64,000 bases of DNA from Mallotus nudiflorus. Its lineage: Eukaryota > Streptophyta > Magnoliopsida > Malpighiales > Euphorbiaceae. The stretch covers positions 5,535,501-5,599,500 of the forward strand of contig CANTUR010000145.1 of assembly GCA_947683625.1 (NCBI GenBank). Direction: 5' to 3'. Shown here in pieces: positions 12,101-24,882 of this stretch; position 1 is the stretch's first letter; every line of letters begins with the position of its first letter. A program made the position numbers and the translations under genes. Below the pieces are notes generated by a model. The model saw nothing but the letters and a program-made list of their open reading frames with translations. It had not been told where the DNA came from and ran no database searches.

Positions 12101-13445
12101 TTAGCCATTGTGTTTTATGGTTGCTAAAATTCTTCATTTTATATATCACTACAAACATACCTAATTATTTTCTTATAGCCATTACAAAGGTAAATTAATT
12201 TCTCAACATATAATTCAATAATATCAATAAATATACTCAATTTACCAATTTATTTCAATTAAACACATAATTAACCTTATTTTTCAAAATTACATAAACT
12301 TAATAAAATCTAAATAAATATATAAAAATTCACAAAAATTAAAAAAAAATTTCTATAATTCATTTCAACTCCTATAATCACCACAAAACACAATTTCATA
12401 ATTTAATTAATTAATTTTTGAAAATTAGAAAATATTAATAAAATAATCAAAAATTCACAAAAATCAAAATAAATTTCAAAAATTCTAAAAAAATTACAGC
12501 ATGTAGATTAAGCTTCCAGGAATAAAGTTTGTGAAGGAAGTTTTCATGAATCAATCAAATTAAAGCTAAAAAAAATTCAAAACCCAAAATGGCTGAAATG
12601 AAGAAATTGAAACCTAAGAAATTCTAGACCAAATCAAGTGAAAAAAAATCTTGGAATCACAGTCACCAGAGCTCAAGGAGAAGATAGAGACCGATGGCAT
12701 CAAATTTGGTGGCCGGAAATGGCTTGATCAGAGCTAAGTCGATTTTTGGCTTCTTTCTGAAAAACTGGTCAAAACTCGCCGGAAAAGAGTGTTTCAGGTG
12801 GTGGAAATGGCTGGAGGTGGAGGAGGAAGGCTGAGGGGCATATTGATAGCAAGAAAATCAGCTTGAAAATGGCTGAAAATGGAAGAAATGGCATTGGGAA
12901 GAAGAAGATGCAGGGAGGGGCAAAACTGTAATTTCTACAAACTTTGATTTTTTTGTTATAAAATAGTGTATATATGTATATATGTATATATGTCCACCTT
13001 ATATTATAGTAATATATATATTCCCACACACAAATAATACTCACCACACAAATATTTTAATATATTTAATAATTTATACACTTAAAATTAATTAATTAAT
13101 TAATATAAAAATTAAATAATAAAATTAAGGAAATTAATTAAGCTCTAATTAATTTAAATAAATACACATATATAAATTTTATTTTAGCACTTTAAAATTA
13201 TATATGAGTTCATGCAAATTCATAAAACTAGTCAAAATAAATAGTATTAAATTATTTACGTGTCAATTTCCCCGAAAATACAATTTCCGGGAAAAGTTTA
13301 CGTAAAGTACTTAAAATAATATAAAATAATTAAAATTAGCTTTAAACAAATAACAACTCTTAAAATATCATAAATATATACAAAAATTATTAACACTGCA
13401 TATCCTGATGCAGTATAAAAATATTTAAAAAACTCGGGTATTACA
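9155..13445 (-). repeat. Element I 5' LTR (right LTR), interrupted
   Basis: It matches the left LTR over 9155-11108 and again over 12192-13445, including the amplified hairpin module. The counterpart of left-LTR bases 3864-4497 is missing and a 1083-bp unrelated block stands in its place. Paired-LTR differences are many and mostly transitions, for example in the first 60 bases. It ends GGTATTACA and is followed by the TSD TAATA. Confidence 0.88.
11109..12191. other. Unrelated AT-rich block replacing part of an LTR
   Basis: LTR similarity stops after TTAGGCCT at 11108 and restarts at AAATTAATTTCTC at 12192. The 1083 bp between match nothing else in the window that I can see. There is no reading frame of 60 codons, no terminal inverted repeat and no target duplication. 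A small imperfect hairpin with AGACAT / ATGTCT and TTATTA / TAATAA arms lies near 11965-12008. It could be filler captured during double-strand break repair or a fragment of another repeat. I cannot name it. Confidence 0.75.
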
Positions 13446-13775
13446 TAATAAAATTAAGGAAAGTAATTAAACCCTAATTAATTTAAATAAATACACATAT
13501 ATACATTTTATTTTAGCACTTTAAAAATTATATATGAGTTCATGCAAGTTCGTAAAACTAGTCAAAATAATTAGTATTAAATCATTTACGTGTCAATTTT
13601 CCCGAAAATATAATTCCTGAGAAAATTTTACGTAAAGTACTTAAAATAATATAAAACAATTAAAATTAGTTTTAAATAGATAACAAACTCATAAAATATC
13701 ATAAATATATACAAAATTATTAACACTGCATATCCTGATGTAATATAAAAATATTTAAAAACTTGGGATATTACA
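13446..13775 (-). repeat. LTR1, right piece after element I
   Basis: It begins with the second copy of the TSD (TAATA) and continues LTR1 to its end, TTGGGATATTACA at 13775. What follows is not an internal region with a purine tract but the middle of another LTR (TTATTGCGCTCTACGAGAC), so LTR1 itself sits inside the left LTR of element II. Confidence 0.88.
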
Positions 13776-15845
13776 GTTATTGCGCTCTACGAGACGGATC
13801 TAACGGGCCTGGTCCACTAGGCATCGGTCTTGACGCAACTAAACAAACAAATGACAACATGAATCAAAATAAATCTATCGACATTCTAGAGACTCAATCT
13901 AAGACTAGTGGACACAAATCAGAATAAGAATTCGACCGGACATCACATTTTACGAGAAATCTATCAAAAATTTGACAGAACCTCCCCTGTAAAACGGACA
14001 TCTTTCTACTCAAAGAGTAGAGCCGATCCTGCAAAGAAACAAACTTCGAATTGAAACAGGCTCACAACCCCTCGGTCGGACTTCTAAACTACAATTCTAC
14101 CGATCGAGGTTCACAATTCACGATATATCACAAAACACATTTTAAATGCCAAAAATACCTTTAATACTCAAAATATAGCAAATTAGATATTTAAACGCTA
14201 AAAATACTTATTTTACCGATGAATATACAAAAATCCTAATTTCGATAAAATATTATTAAAAATTGGTAATTCTCAATAAATTCATAAATATTGACCAAAA
14301 TAAATTTTATAAATCCAAATTACATAATTAACCCTAAAACATATTAAAAATCAATAAAAACTCATTTATTTAGAAAAATCATATATTACATATAATTTGA
14401 AAATAATTTACGAAAAATAGTTTTAATTAGTTAAAAATACTAAATAATTTGTAGAAATCATTTTTATACCTCAAATAACTATTAAAACCAATTTAATTAT
14501 ATTTTTAGCCAATTTTTAGTGTCAATTTACCAAAATACCCCTAGTTATATAAATTCCCTAAAATTAATAAAAAATTCACCAAAAATAGTATAATCACTCA
14601 AAATTAAATTTCTCAACATATAATTCAATAATATCAATATTTATACTCAATTAACCAATTAATTTCAATAAAACAGATAATTAACCTAATTTTCTAAAAA
14701 TTACATAAACTAAATAAATTCTTAATAATTATACAAAAATCACAAAAATTACAAATAAATTTATAAAATTCATTTTAACACCTATAAACACCATAAATCA
14801 CAATTTAATAATTTAATTAATTAATTTTCAAAAATTAGAAAATATTAATAAATTAATAAAAAATTCACAAAAATCAAAATAATTCCCAAAAATTCTACCA
14901 AAATTCCCAAAGTTAGATTAAGCTACTAGGATCAATGTTTGTGAAGGAAGTTTGAATGAATCAACCAAATCGAAGCTCAAAAAAATCAAAAACCCTAAAT
15001 GGCTGAAATTGAAAATTCGAAACCTAGGGAAATCTAGACGATTTGAGGTGATACAAAGCTTGGAAATGTACTCACCAAAGCTCAAGGAAGAGATAGAGAT
15101 CCGTGGGGCTCAAAACGGTGGCCGGAAAGTCGGTGAACGACGTTAATGGCAACTTTTAGCAACTCTCTGAAAATCCAGATAAACCACACCGAAGAAGGGA
15201 GCTTTGGACATCGGGGATGGCTGGAAGGTGGCACATCGGAGGACACAGTGACAGGAAGAAAATGACGTGATCGTTGTTGGAAATCGAATGGGGACGATCG
15301 GGAAGAAGGAGAAGATGACAATGGCAAATCCGTAATTATTTCAAACTTTTATTTTGGTTAATATATTATATGTATATATGTATATATACATCTAACTTTA
15401 TATTATTTTAATATCTAATATAATATACATAATAAATATGCACCACACACTTATTTAATAATATATATACACATATACATATATACACACTTAATTAATT
15501 AATATTAAAACCATATAATATAATTTAATTTAATTAAATAAACCCTAATTTAATTTAAATGCACGTATTTGTAAATATTTTATTCGACACTTTAAAATCA
15601 TGCATGAACTCATGCAAATTCATAAAACCACTTAAAATAATTAATATTTATTTATTTATGTTTTAATTTCCCTAAAAATAAAATTTCTGGGAAAATTTTA
15701 CATAAAGGACTTAAAAATAATAAAAATAATTAAAAATAACTTAATAAATAACAAAATCCTTAAATAATCATAAATATATATAAAAATTATTAACACTGCA
15801 AATCCCGATGTAGTTTAAAATTATTTAAAAACTCAGGATATTATA
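13776..15845 (-). repeat. Element II 3' LTR (left LTR), 5' part missing from window
   Basis: It begins in the middle of an LTR at GTTATTGCGCTCTACGAG, directly after LTR1, and runs to CTCAGGATATTATA at 15845. The terminal ACA has become ATA. A minus-strand purine tract follows. A donor-like site (rc of ACTCACCAAAGCTCAAGG) lies near 15072. Confidence 0.87.
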
Positions 15846-15866
15846 GTTTTCCCCCCTTACAAGAAT
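15846..15866 (-). other. Polypurine tract, element II
   Basis: TTTTCCCCCCTTAC on the plus strand, directly inside the left LTR, is the minus-strand purine primer for plus-strand DNA synthesis. Confidence 0.85.
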
Positions 15867-15902
15867 TTGTCCCCAAATTCCAAAAAAAGAATAAATACAA
15901 GA

Positions 15903-18900
15903 TCAAGAAGGGAAGTTATACGGGTAAGAAGCTTGCATCTCAGCTTCAGTCTCCCATGTATGCTCATCAACTCTATTGCTGCGCCACATAACTTTGACCA
16001 TTAGAATCTATTTTGATCGCAACTGTTGAACTTGATAGTCAACGATGGCCACAGGTTCTTCCATAAACATCAGATCTTCATTCACTTCCACGCTGTCAAG
16101 TTGCAACACATGTGAAGGGTCTAAAACATACTTCTTCAGCATCGAGATATGAAACACCGGATGCACATGGGACATACTCAGAGGTAAAGCCAACAGATAT
16201 GCAACAGTGCCAACTCTCTCCAGAATCTTGAATGGTTTGATATATCTCAGTGCTAACTTATCATTCCTGCCAAATCTCATCACACCCTTCATCGGAGACA
16301 CCTTCAGGAAAATAAAGTCTCCAACCTGAAATTGTACATCTCTGCGCCTAGGATCTGCATAGCTCTTCTGCCTGCTAACTGCAGTCTCTAATATGCTCTT
16401 GATCACAGCGACCTTCTCTGCAGCATCCTAAAGCTCTCTCACCAATCTCATCCCAACTCAGAGGGGATTTACACTTCCTCCCAATATGCTACCATGCCAA
16501 TATTGCTATGGTAGCTGTTATTATATGCAAACTCTATAAGTGGCAAATGATCATCCCAGCTACCTCCCAAATCCAGGACACACATCCTCAATATATCTTC
16601 TAGTGTCTGGATCATCCTCTCAAACTAACCATCTGTCTGAGGATGAAAAGCAGTACTGAAGTCTAACCTAGTGCCCATCGCTTCCTACAACTTCTGCCAA
16701 AAATGAGAGGTAAACATTGAACCTCTGTCTGACATAATGGACATAGGTACTCCATAAAGGCACACAATATGCTTCACATATAGCTTCGCCAATCTAGCTA
16801 CAGAATGGGTGGCTTTCACAGGGAAGAAATGTGCAGACTTGGTCAACCTGTCCACAATCACCCAGATGGAATCGTATCCATCCTTAGAATGAGGTAAACC
16901 AACCACAAAATCCATAGCTATCCTTTCCCACTTCCACTCGGGAATAGGAAGAGGCTGAAGCTTCCTAGAAGGCTTCTGATGTTCATCTTTCACTTGCTGA
17001 CACGTCAAGCACTTAGCAACATAATCAACGATATCCTTCTTCAGTCCGTCCCACCAGTACAAGTCTTTGATATTGTGGTACATCTTAGTGACGCCCGAAT
17101 GTAGGCTATAGGTTGTAGAATGTGCTTCCTCTAAGATCTCTTCTCTTAAATTATCTGTATCAGGAACACACAATCTACCACTAATCCACAATACACCCTC
17201 ATCATTAATTGTGAAATCAGTGAACTTCCCTACTCGAACATTCTCTGCAAGCTCTTCTAGAATAGGATCTCAACTCTGAGCAGCCTTAATCCTATCCCTC
17301 AGTATAGTTCGCACCTTAAATTAAGCTAACAGTCCATCTGACCTACTAATCTTCATCATCAGACCTTGATCCACCAACAGATGCAACTCCTGGATCAATA
17401 GTCTCCTCTCCACACTGATATGAGCAAGACTGCCTGAGGACTTCCTACTCAAGGCATCTGCTACCACATTAGCCTTGCCCGGATGATATAAAATCTCACA
17501 GTCATAATCTTTCAATAGTTCCAACCATCTTCTCTGCCTCAGATTCAGATCTCTCTGTTGGAAAATGTACTTAAGGCTCTTGTGATCAATAAAAATCTTA
17601 TAAGTCACCCCGTACAGATAGTGTCTCCAGATCTTGAGAGCAAAAATCATTGCAGCCATCTCAAGGTCATGTGTAGGATAGTTCTACTTATGCTTCTTCA
17701 ACTGCCTCAAAGCATAGGCTATCACCCTACCATTCTGCATTAACACACAACCAAGGCCAACTCTAGAGGCATCACAATAAACTGTGAACTTGTCCATACC
17801 ATTAGGCAAAGCTAACACTAGAGTTGTGGTCAACTTCTCCTTTAATAATTGAAAACTATTCTCACAAGCTTCAGACCACTCAAATCTTACATTCTTCTGA
17901 GTCGAGCGAGTTATAGGGGCTGTAATTCTGGAAAAATCCTATACAAACCTCCTATAATACCCTGCTAAACCCAGAAAACTTTGAATCTTTAGAACAGAAG
18001 TCGGTCTAGGCCACTCAGACACTGCCTCAATCTTCTGTGGATCAACCTAGATACCTTCTTTAGACACCAGGTGTCCAAGAAAAGAAACACTCTTCATCTA
18101 GAAATCACATTTCAAGAATTTAGCATAAAGTTGATGTTCTCTTAGTGTCTGTAGTACAGTCCTCAAGCGATATACATGCTCCTCCATACTCCTCGAATAC
18201 ACCAATATATCATCGATGAAGACTACCACAAAATGATCCACATACGGTTTGAATACCATTTTCATCAGGTCCATAAAAGCTGCTGGTGCATTAGTCAAGC
18301 CAAAAGACATAACTAGAAACTTATAATGGCCATATCGAGTGTAGAAGGCCATTTTAGGAACATCGGATTCACTGATTCGCAACTGATGATAACTCGACCT
18401 CAAATCAATCTTAGAAAAGAATTGTGCACCCTGTAGCTGATCAAATAAGTCATCTATCCTCAGAAGAGGATACTTGTTCTTCACTGTCACCTTGTTCAAC
18501 TCTCTGTAGTCAATGCATAGTCTCAGGGTACCATCCTTCTTCTTCACAAATAGAACTGGTGCACCCCAAGGCGAAACATTAGGTCTAATGAAACCCTTAT
18601 CCAATAACTCTTGCAACTGCTCCTTCAACTCTTTCAACTATGCAGGAACCATTATGTAAAGTGGCATAGATATAGGAGTAATACCTGGAACCACATCTAT
18701 ACAAAACTCAATCTCTTTGTGAGGTGGTAAACCTGGCAACTCCTCAGGAAAATCACAAGCAACAGGAACATCTGTGAGTGACAACTTCTCCACTGAAGTA
18801 TCCCTGACCAATGCTAAATATCCCTGACAACCTTTCCTTAGCAACTTCCTAGCCATAATAGCAGAAATGAGATTCTGAGGTGCTGAACTCCTATCACCCA

Positions 18901-19290
18901 CAAACTTAAATTCTTCTTCACCAAGAATTCTAAAAGTCACCTCTTTACTTTGACAATCCACCATGGCATAGTGCTGAGATAACTAATCCATACCCAGAAT
19001 AACATCAAACTCCATCACATCCAATAGAATCAAGTCAGTAAATAATTCTCTACCTCCCACGAGAATTGGACAACCAGAAAGAACAACATCAGTGTCCAAA
19101 GAATCACTTAGAGGAGTGGCAACAGATAAAGGAAAAGCCATCCTCGAAGCTTGCCAACAAGACTTGGAAGCAAAAATAGGAGAAATGAATGAATGCGTGG
19201 CACCCGGATCAAATGAAACCCATGCATCCAGGTAACAGAGAGAAAGCCATGACTACATTAGATGCTTGAGCATCTTGCTGAGTAAGATGA
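15903..19290 (-). pseudogene. Element II pol (PR-RT-RNaseH-IN-chromodomain), interrupted
   Basis: On the minus strand from right to left: protease with FDPGA (plus-strand CACCCGGATCAAA near 19200), RT at 18098-18637 with FIDDILVYSRS, RNase H at 17321-17659, integrase zinc finger and DDE core at 16685-17191 (HSGVTKMYH, CLTCQQ, DFVVGLP, VDRLTKSAHF), and the GPF/chromodomain region at 16008-16406. Stops read against the other copies are CAG to TAG (16008, 16685) and TGG to TAG (18098), with further breaks between pieces. Pol is normally a polyprotein of about 1200 residues in this family; the longest open piece here is 179 residues. It is not functional as it stands. Confidence 0.9.
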
Positions 19291-19499
19291 AAGACTCTAG
19301 CCTGTCCTCGACCTCCCTACTGGCTGGTAGAAGCCTGGCCAACACCTCTGGCACCTCCTTTGGCACCTCTACCATAACCCTACTGGGGAACAAGCTGAGT
19401 GGGACTCTGATGCTGGGCTGGAGGCAACTGAAAAGGTACTGATGCAGCACTAGCAATCGACTGTTGTGGAAATCATAGAATCTGCGACTGCTGATACCC

Positions 19500-20606
19500 A
19501 GAATAAGGACATGATCTGGCATAATGTCCTGTTTGCCTACATATAAAGCATGTCAGCGGTGTCATGTAACACGGTCCCTGATGGACTCTACCGCATGTCT
19601 GACATACACTAGCAACTGACCCAAAACTATGACCACTGCTACTACTCGAAGCACCAGACCTGAGTCTAAACGGTCTATGCTGACCTCCACGGCCATGTCT
19701 ACTGCTCTAATGTACTCGCTGCTGCTATCTTTGACTCAACTGAGCTAAACCTCTTTGTTGACTACTCGAACCAATCTGAAAACTCAAGTACGGAGTAGTC
19801 TGAAATCCACCTGACTGAACACCTAGTTGGTAATAATCAGGCATCGCTCCCTGCCTTACTAGCCTCAGCTCAATCTCCTTGGTCAACTCAATAACCGACT
19901 CCAGAGTAAGGCCTACTGTAGGCATACCAGCAAATGCAGAACCCAATCCAGTGACATAGGTAGTGACTGCGAAATACTGGTCCAGCATCAGATCCTCTGC
20001 ATATCTACCCATCTGGAGGAACTCTCGGGTGTACTCCTCAACAGATCTATCACCATGCAAAATGCTAGTCAATTGGATTCTGTAACTCATACGAAGCAGC
20101 TCTGGGCATAATCTCCTTATAAATCGCTCTCTAAACTGAGCCCAGGTCATCGTCATCATGTAAGACTAGATCATCTGAATGAACCAGTCCAGGGCTGGTC
20201 CCTCAATAGAAAGCTCAACTATCATGATCCTCTAGTACTCGGTATGAGCAGTCCGAGTCCTAGTCTCGATTGCGTGCTTAAAATCTAGAGGATCGAAAGT
20301 CCCATCAAAAGCAATCTTGCCAACTCTAGCATAAAACAGAGCTACCTCAGGGTTAGACATACCTTGCTGATAGGCAGGCTTAACAGGCGAAACTATTAGA
20401 GGTACAGGAACATCCTCGTACTCAAGCTCTACATGCTCCTCATCTTGTATCTCTCTCTGCCTACGGCAACCTGCCACTCCTCAAGGTCTACCTCTGCCAC
20501 AACCTCTGCATCTAACTAGCGGCTTAGGAGGTAAAACCTCTTCCTAAAAGGACTCATCATCCTGGGCCTCAACGATCGGTGGAGCGACACGTGCTCACCT
20601 CCTTAT
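19500..20606 (-). pseudogene. Element II gag with CCHC knuckle, interrupted
   Basis: Gag capsid pieces lie at 20232-20477 and 19725-20159 (WAQFRERFIRRLCPE, EEYTREFLQMGRYAEDL), followed by the zinc-knuckle region near 19500-19570. The codon matching the gag ATG of element VI reads ATA (20604-20606), and codon 4 reads TGA instead of CGA (20595-20597). Two further stops are CAG to TAG (20232, 19725). Gag forms the virus-like particle; this copy cannot make it. Confidence 0.88.
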
Positions 20607-20792
20607 TCTAAAAAGACAAACAGAACGATTCAGAAAAAACAGATAACGGAGGAATAATGCAAAAAACTAAATCAAGGAATACTTATCAAGACATACTCGA
20701 AACCTAATTCACTGCAGTAGTTTCAAAAAAAAAATATAACACTAAAAACTAGGGCCACAACTCACTTAACTAAGGCCCTTACATAAAACTTC

Positions 20793-20804
20793 GCTCTGAT
20801 ATCG
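20793..20804 (-). other. tRNA-iMet primer-binding site, element II
   Basis: The minus strand reads CGATATCAGAGC: the last ten bases fit TGGTATCAGAGC with one change and the first bases are altered. It lies four bases from the LTR edge at 20809. Confidence 0.75.
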
Positions 20805-20808
20805 ACTT

Positions 20809-22992
20809 TGTCATGACCTAAAACAAGGGCCATGACTGATGCTAGGGAATGGGAAATTTTTCAAATCCGGAACCCATAGCAAGCCTTAAAATAAATAAAA
20901 AAAATGCAATAATAATAATAACATAAATAAAATAACTCGCAGTGGAAATAAATCTTAAAAATAAAATAAAATAATAATTCGCGAACTTGTTTAAAAAAAC
21001 AAGCTCATCTCATATATAAATAATCTTTTAATACAAAACCCAGTTCATATTTTTAAAATGCAAATCTCATATAAACATGATACATAAATCTCACAACCGA
21101 CTATAACTACTGTAGTGTCTAGATTATAAAATAACATCAACTAAGCATATTACATAGTGAAGTCGGGGCGGAAGAAATCTGGTGTATGGATCTGCTACTG
21201 AGGTCTGAAGATGTAGACTCTCCTGAAAAATAGTCAACGGAGGGGAGTCAGACCTCAATGAGTAAATTATCATAATATATATACATGCATAGCTAAATGA
21301 CAAATGCACACATTTAATAGTATATATAATAAATATATATACAAGCAAAATCACACAAATGCAATAAAATCATTTTATACAAATACTGAAAATAACATCC
21401 GTATATGAAGGATCAAATAGAACCCTAGAAAATCGCAACCTCAAACAGTGTTAGACAACACTCTAGCCATATAGGCTCACTTATTCTAAATAATTTCACT
21501 TGTTTCATTTGGACAGTAGACTGGCCCCGAGACACTTGGTCAACCGAGCTCCAACAATCTGACTGTTAGTGTGATTAGCCCCGAGACACTTGGTCAACCA
21601 AGCTCTAGCAATCACACTCCTAAATCACATCTCATATCGTATAAATCAATCCAATCAATATCCACAAATAGGTTAGTAACATAGCCTAAATGCTATCATC
21701 GTACCGGTACGTACTTGGTCTTAGTGCTGCCCACTAGGTAGCACGTTCTATTAATATCCTTCATTAATATAAAACATACATTCATAAAATAAATGATGCA
21801 TGATATTAAATAAAATAGCAACATAAGCCATATATATACTAGAAATATACCAAAAATAAACCAAGTATATTTCAAGTATATATATGTCGAATAAATTCAA
21901 TTTAATTATAAAATAAACCAGAAATATACTTAAAAACATTTTAGGTATAATTCATTAATAAAACATGCATATAATTTAAAATACACCAATAATGTACCAA
22001 AAATAAACCTAAGCAATAATTAAACCATTTATGCATATTTTATAAAATAAATCATACATTTCTAAAGCATGCAATCCTAATACAAGTATATATAGAATAA
22101 CAACTCATTATTATTGCGCTCTACGAGATGGATTTGACGAGCCTGGTCCATTAGGCCTCGGTCTCAGTGTAACTAAACAAACAAATGACAATATGAATCA
22201 GAATAAATCTATTGACATTCTAGAGACTCAATCTAAGAATAATGGACACAAAATCATAATAGTCGGTGAACGACATTAATGGCAAGTTTCGGTAACTCTT
22301 TGAAAATCCAGCCAAACCATGCCGATGAAGGGAGCTTTGGACGTCGAGGATGGCTAGAAGGGAAGGTGGCATGCTGGAGGACACAGTGACAGGAAGAAAA
22401 TGACGTGATCGGCATCGAAAATTGAATGGGGACGATCGGGAAGAAGGAGAAGATGACAATGGCAAATCCATAATTATTTCAAACTTTTATTTTGGTTAAT
22501 ATATTATATGTATATATGTATATAAATATCTAACTTTATATTATTTTAATATATAATATAATATACACAATAAATATGCACCACACACTTATTTTAATAA
22601 TATATATACACATATACACATATACATATATACACACTTAATTAATTAATAATAAAACCATATAATATAATTAAATTAAATTAAATAAACCCTAGTTTAA
22701 TTTAAATGCACATATTCATAAATATTTTATTCGACACTTTAAAATCATGCATGAACTCATGCAAATTCTTAAAATTGCTTAAAATAATTAATATTTATTT
22801 ATTTACGTCTTAATTTCCCCGAAAATAAAATTCCCGAGAAAATTTTACGTAAAGAACTTAAAAATAATAAAAATAATTAAAAATGACTTAATAAATAACA
22901 AACTCATTAAATAATCGTAAATATATATAAAAATTATTAACACTGCATATCCCGATGCAGTTTAAAATTATTTAAAAATTCGAGATATTATA
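20809..22992 (-). repeat. Element II 5' LTR (right LTR), 1.2 kb internal deletion
   Basis: It starts TGTCATGACC and ends GAGATATTATA. Similarity to the left LTR jumps at about 22260, from GGACACAAAATCATAATA straight to GTCGGTGAACGAC. This removes the stretch matching 13925-15130, which holds the splice-donor-like site. The hairpin module is present as two copies (about 21505-21620). Confidence 0.87.
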
Positions 22993-23008
22993 AAAAATTA
23001 TTTAAAAG
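22993..23008. other. 16-bp filler at the element II / III junction
   Basis: Between the LTR end (22992) and the first recognisable protease base of element III (23009) lies a short AT stretch. Fourteen of its bases, AAAATTATTTAAAA, repeat a stretch just inside the LTR end (about 22965-22978). This does not look like a 5-bp target duplication. Confidence 0.7.
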
Positions 23009-23524
23009 ATCAGGAAACTCACAGGCATCAGGAACATCTATAAGTGACAACTTCTCCATTGAAGTATCCCTAACCAATGCCAAATATCCCTGACAACCTT
23101 TCCTCAGCAAATTCCTAGCCGTAATAGTAAAAATGAGATTTTGAGGCGCTGAACTCCTATCACCCACAAACTTAAATTCTTCATCACCAGAAATTTTGAA
23201 AGTCACCTCTTTACTCCGACAATCCACAATGGTATAGTGCTGAGATAACCAATCCATACCTAAAATGACATCAAACTCCATCACATCCAACAAAATAAAA
23301 TCAGCAGATAATTCTCTACCTCCCATAAGAACTGGACAACTAGAAAGAACAACATCGGTGTCTAAAGAATCACTTAGAGGAGTGGCGATAGATAAAGGAA
23401 AAGCCATCCTCAAAGCTTGCCAACAAGACTTGAAAGCAAAAATAGGAGAAACAAACGAATGCGTGGCACCCGGATCAAACAAAACCCATGCATCCAGGTA
23501 ATAGACGAAAATAATACCTGCCAC
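23009..23524 (-). pseudogene. Element III protease fragment
   Basis: The minus strand encodes the retropepsin-like protease: FDPGATHSF active-site segment, then VILGMDWLSQH, VDCRSKEVTF and RSSAPQNLI. The aspartate of DPG is present. The protein-like sequence follows the family to CEFPD and then runs into the junction, where a chimeric stop occurs at 22988. No RT follows. Protease normally cleaves the Gag-Pol polyprotein; here it is a stranded fragment. Confidence 0.87.
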
Positions 23525-24882
23525 GACTGCATTAGATGCCTGAGCATCCTGCTGACTGAGATGAAAGACTCTGGCCTATTCTCGACCTCCCTACTAGCTG
23601 GTAGAAGCCTGGCTAACACCTCTGGCACCTCCTTTGGCACCTCTACCATGACCTTGCTGGGGAACAAGCTAAGTAGAACTCTGATGCTAGGCTGGAGGCA
23701 ACTGGAAAGGAATGGGTGCAGCACTAGGTATTGATTACTGAGGAAATCGCAGAATCTGCAGCTGCTAATACCCAAAATAAGGACACGATCTAGCATAATA
23801 TCCCGTCTGCCCGCATTTGAAGCATGTCAGCGGTGTCATGTAACATGGTCCCTGATGGACTTTATCGTAGGTCAGGCAAAAACTAGTAGCTGACCCAGAA
23901 CTACGTCCACTGCTACTACTCAAAGCACCTGACCCAAGTCTGAATGGTCTATGCTGACCTCCACGACCATGTCTACTGCTCTGATGTACTCGCTACTGTT
24001 GTCTCTGACTTTACTGAGCTGGATCTCTATGCTAACTATACTCGATCCAATATGGAAGCTCGAGTACGGAGTAGTCTGAAATCCACCTAACTGAACACCC
24101 AGCTAGTAATAATCAGGCATAGCTCCCTGCTTGACTAGCCTCAGCTCAATCTCCTTGGCCAACTCAATAACTAGCTCCAAAGTAAGGCCCGCTGTAAGCA
24201 TACCAGCAAATACAAAACCCAATCCGGTGACATAAGTGGTGATTGTGAAGTACTAGTCTCACATCAGATCCTCTGCATATCTACTAAGTCAGAGGAACTC
24301 TTAAGTGTACTCCTCAACAGATCTGTCACCACGAGATATACTAGTCAACCGTAGACGATAACTCATGCAAAGTGTCTCTGGGCAGAATCTCCTCATAAAT
24401 CGCTCTCTGAACTGAGCCTAGGCCATCATCAACATGTAAGGCTAGATCATCTAAATGAACCAGTCCAGGGCTGGTCCCTCAATTGACAGCTCAACAATTA
24501 TGATCCACTGGTACTCAGTGTGAGCAGTCTGAGTCCTAGTCTCGATCGTATGCAAGAAGTCTAGAGGGTCGGAAGTCCCATCAAAAGCAATCCTGCTAAC
24601 TCTGGCATAGAATAGAGCTGCCTCAGGATCAGACATACCTTGCTGATAGGCAGGCTGAACAAGCAGAATAATTGGAGGTACAGGAACATCCTCGTACTCA
24701 AGCTCTATAGGCTCCTCATCCTGTATCTCTCTCTATCTACAACGACCTGCCACTCCTTGAGGTCTACCTCTGCCACGACCTTTGCATCTAACTAGCGACT
24801 TAGGAGGTAAAACCTTGTCCTGAAAGGACTCATCATCCTTGGCCTCAATGACTGGTGGAGCGACATGCGCTCGCCTCCTCAT
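23525..24882 (-). pseudogene. Element III gag, interrupted
   Basis: The start codon context is kept (ATG at 24880-24882, followed by AGG AGG CGA). A readable capsid piece is 24451-24636 (SDPEAALFYARVSRIAFDGT). It ends where a CAG of the other copies is TAG (24451-24453). Further capsid and zinc-knuckle traces with stops and frameshifts continue to about 23800. The frame is not open as a whole. Confidence 0.82.

Larger units (their letters stand above)
1920..13445 (-). mobile_element. Element I: decayed Ty3/gypsy chromovirus inserted in LTR1
   Basis: Element of 11.5 kb with two LTRs (1920-5752 and 9155-13445) around a shrunken 3.4-kb internal region. It begins TGTCACGACCC and ends GGTATTACA on this strand. 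The 5-bp direct repeat TAATA at 1915-1919 and 13446-13450 is a target site duplication, and LTR1 resumes directly after it. The internal region has the PPT end at 5753 and a PBS at 9139-9150 but no usable gag or pol. The right LTR carries a foreign block (11109-12191). Gross damage and many LTR differences make it clearly older than element VI. Confidence 0.92.
13776..22992 (-). mobile_element. Element II: decayed chromovirus, left end outside window
   Basis: Partial left LTR (13776-15845), internal region (15846-20808) and right LTR (20809-22992), all in minus orientation. The two LTRs pair with each other: both carry the TAGAGACTCAATCTAAG block and the same GTCGGTGAACGAC leader, which the other LTRs lack. 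The first part of the left LTR was displaced beyond the window by LTR1. The right LTR has lost about 1.2 kb internally. The order chromodomain, IN, RNase H, RT, PR, CCHC, gag is preserved. Confidence 0.88.

Noticed and set aside
12147..12154. CACTACAA, resembling the end of a CACTA transposon, in the foreign block
   Set aside because: There is no matching inverted end at 11109 and no 3-bp duplication; the motif is only about 45 bp from the block edge and points outward.
23265..23734. Plus-strand frames in the element III protease region
   Set aside because: They are antisense of protease; equivalent shadows appear at the same place in VI and V.
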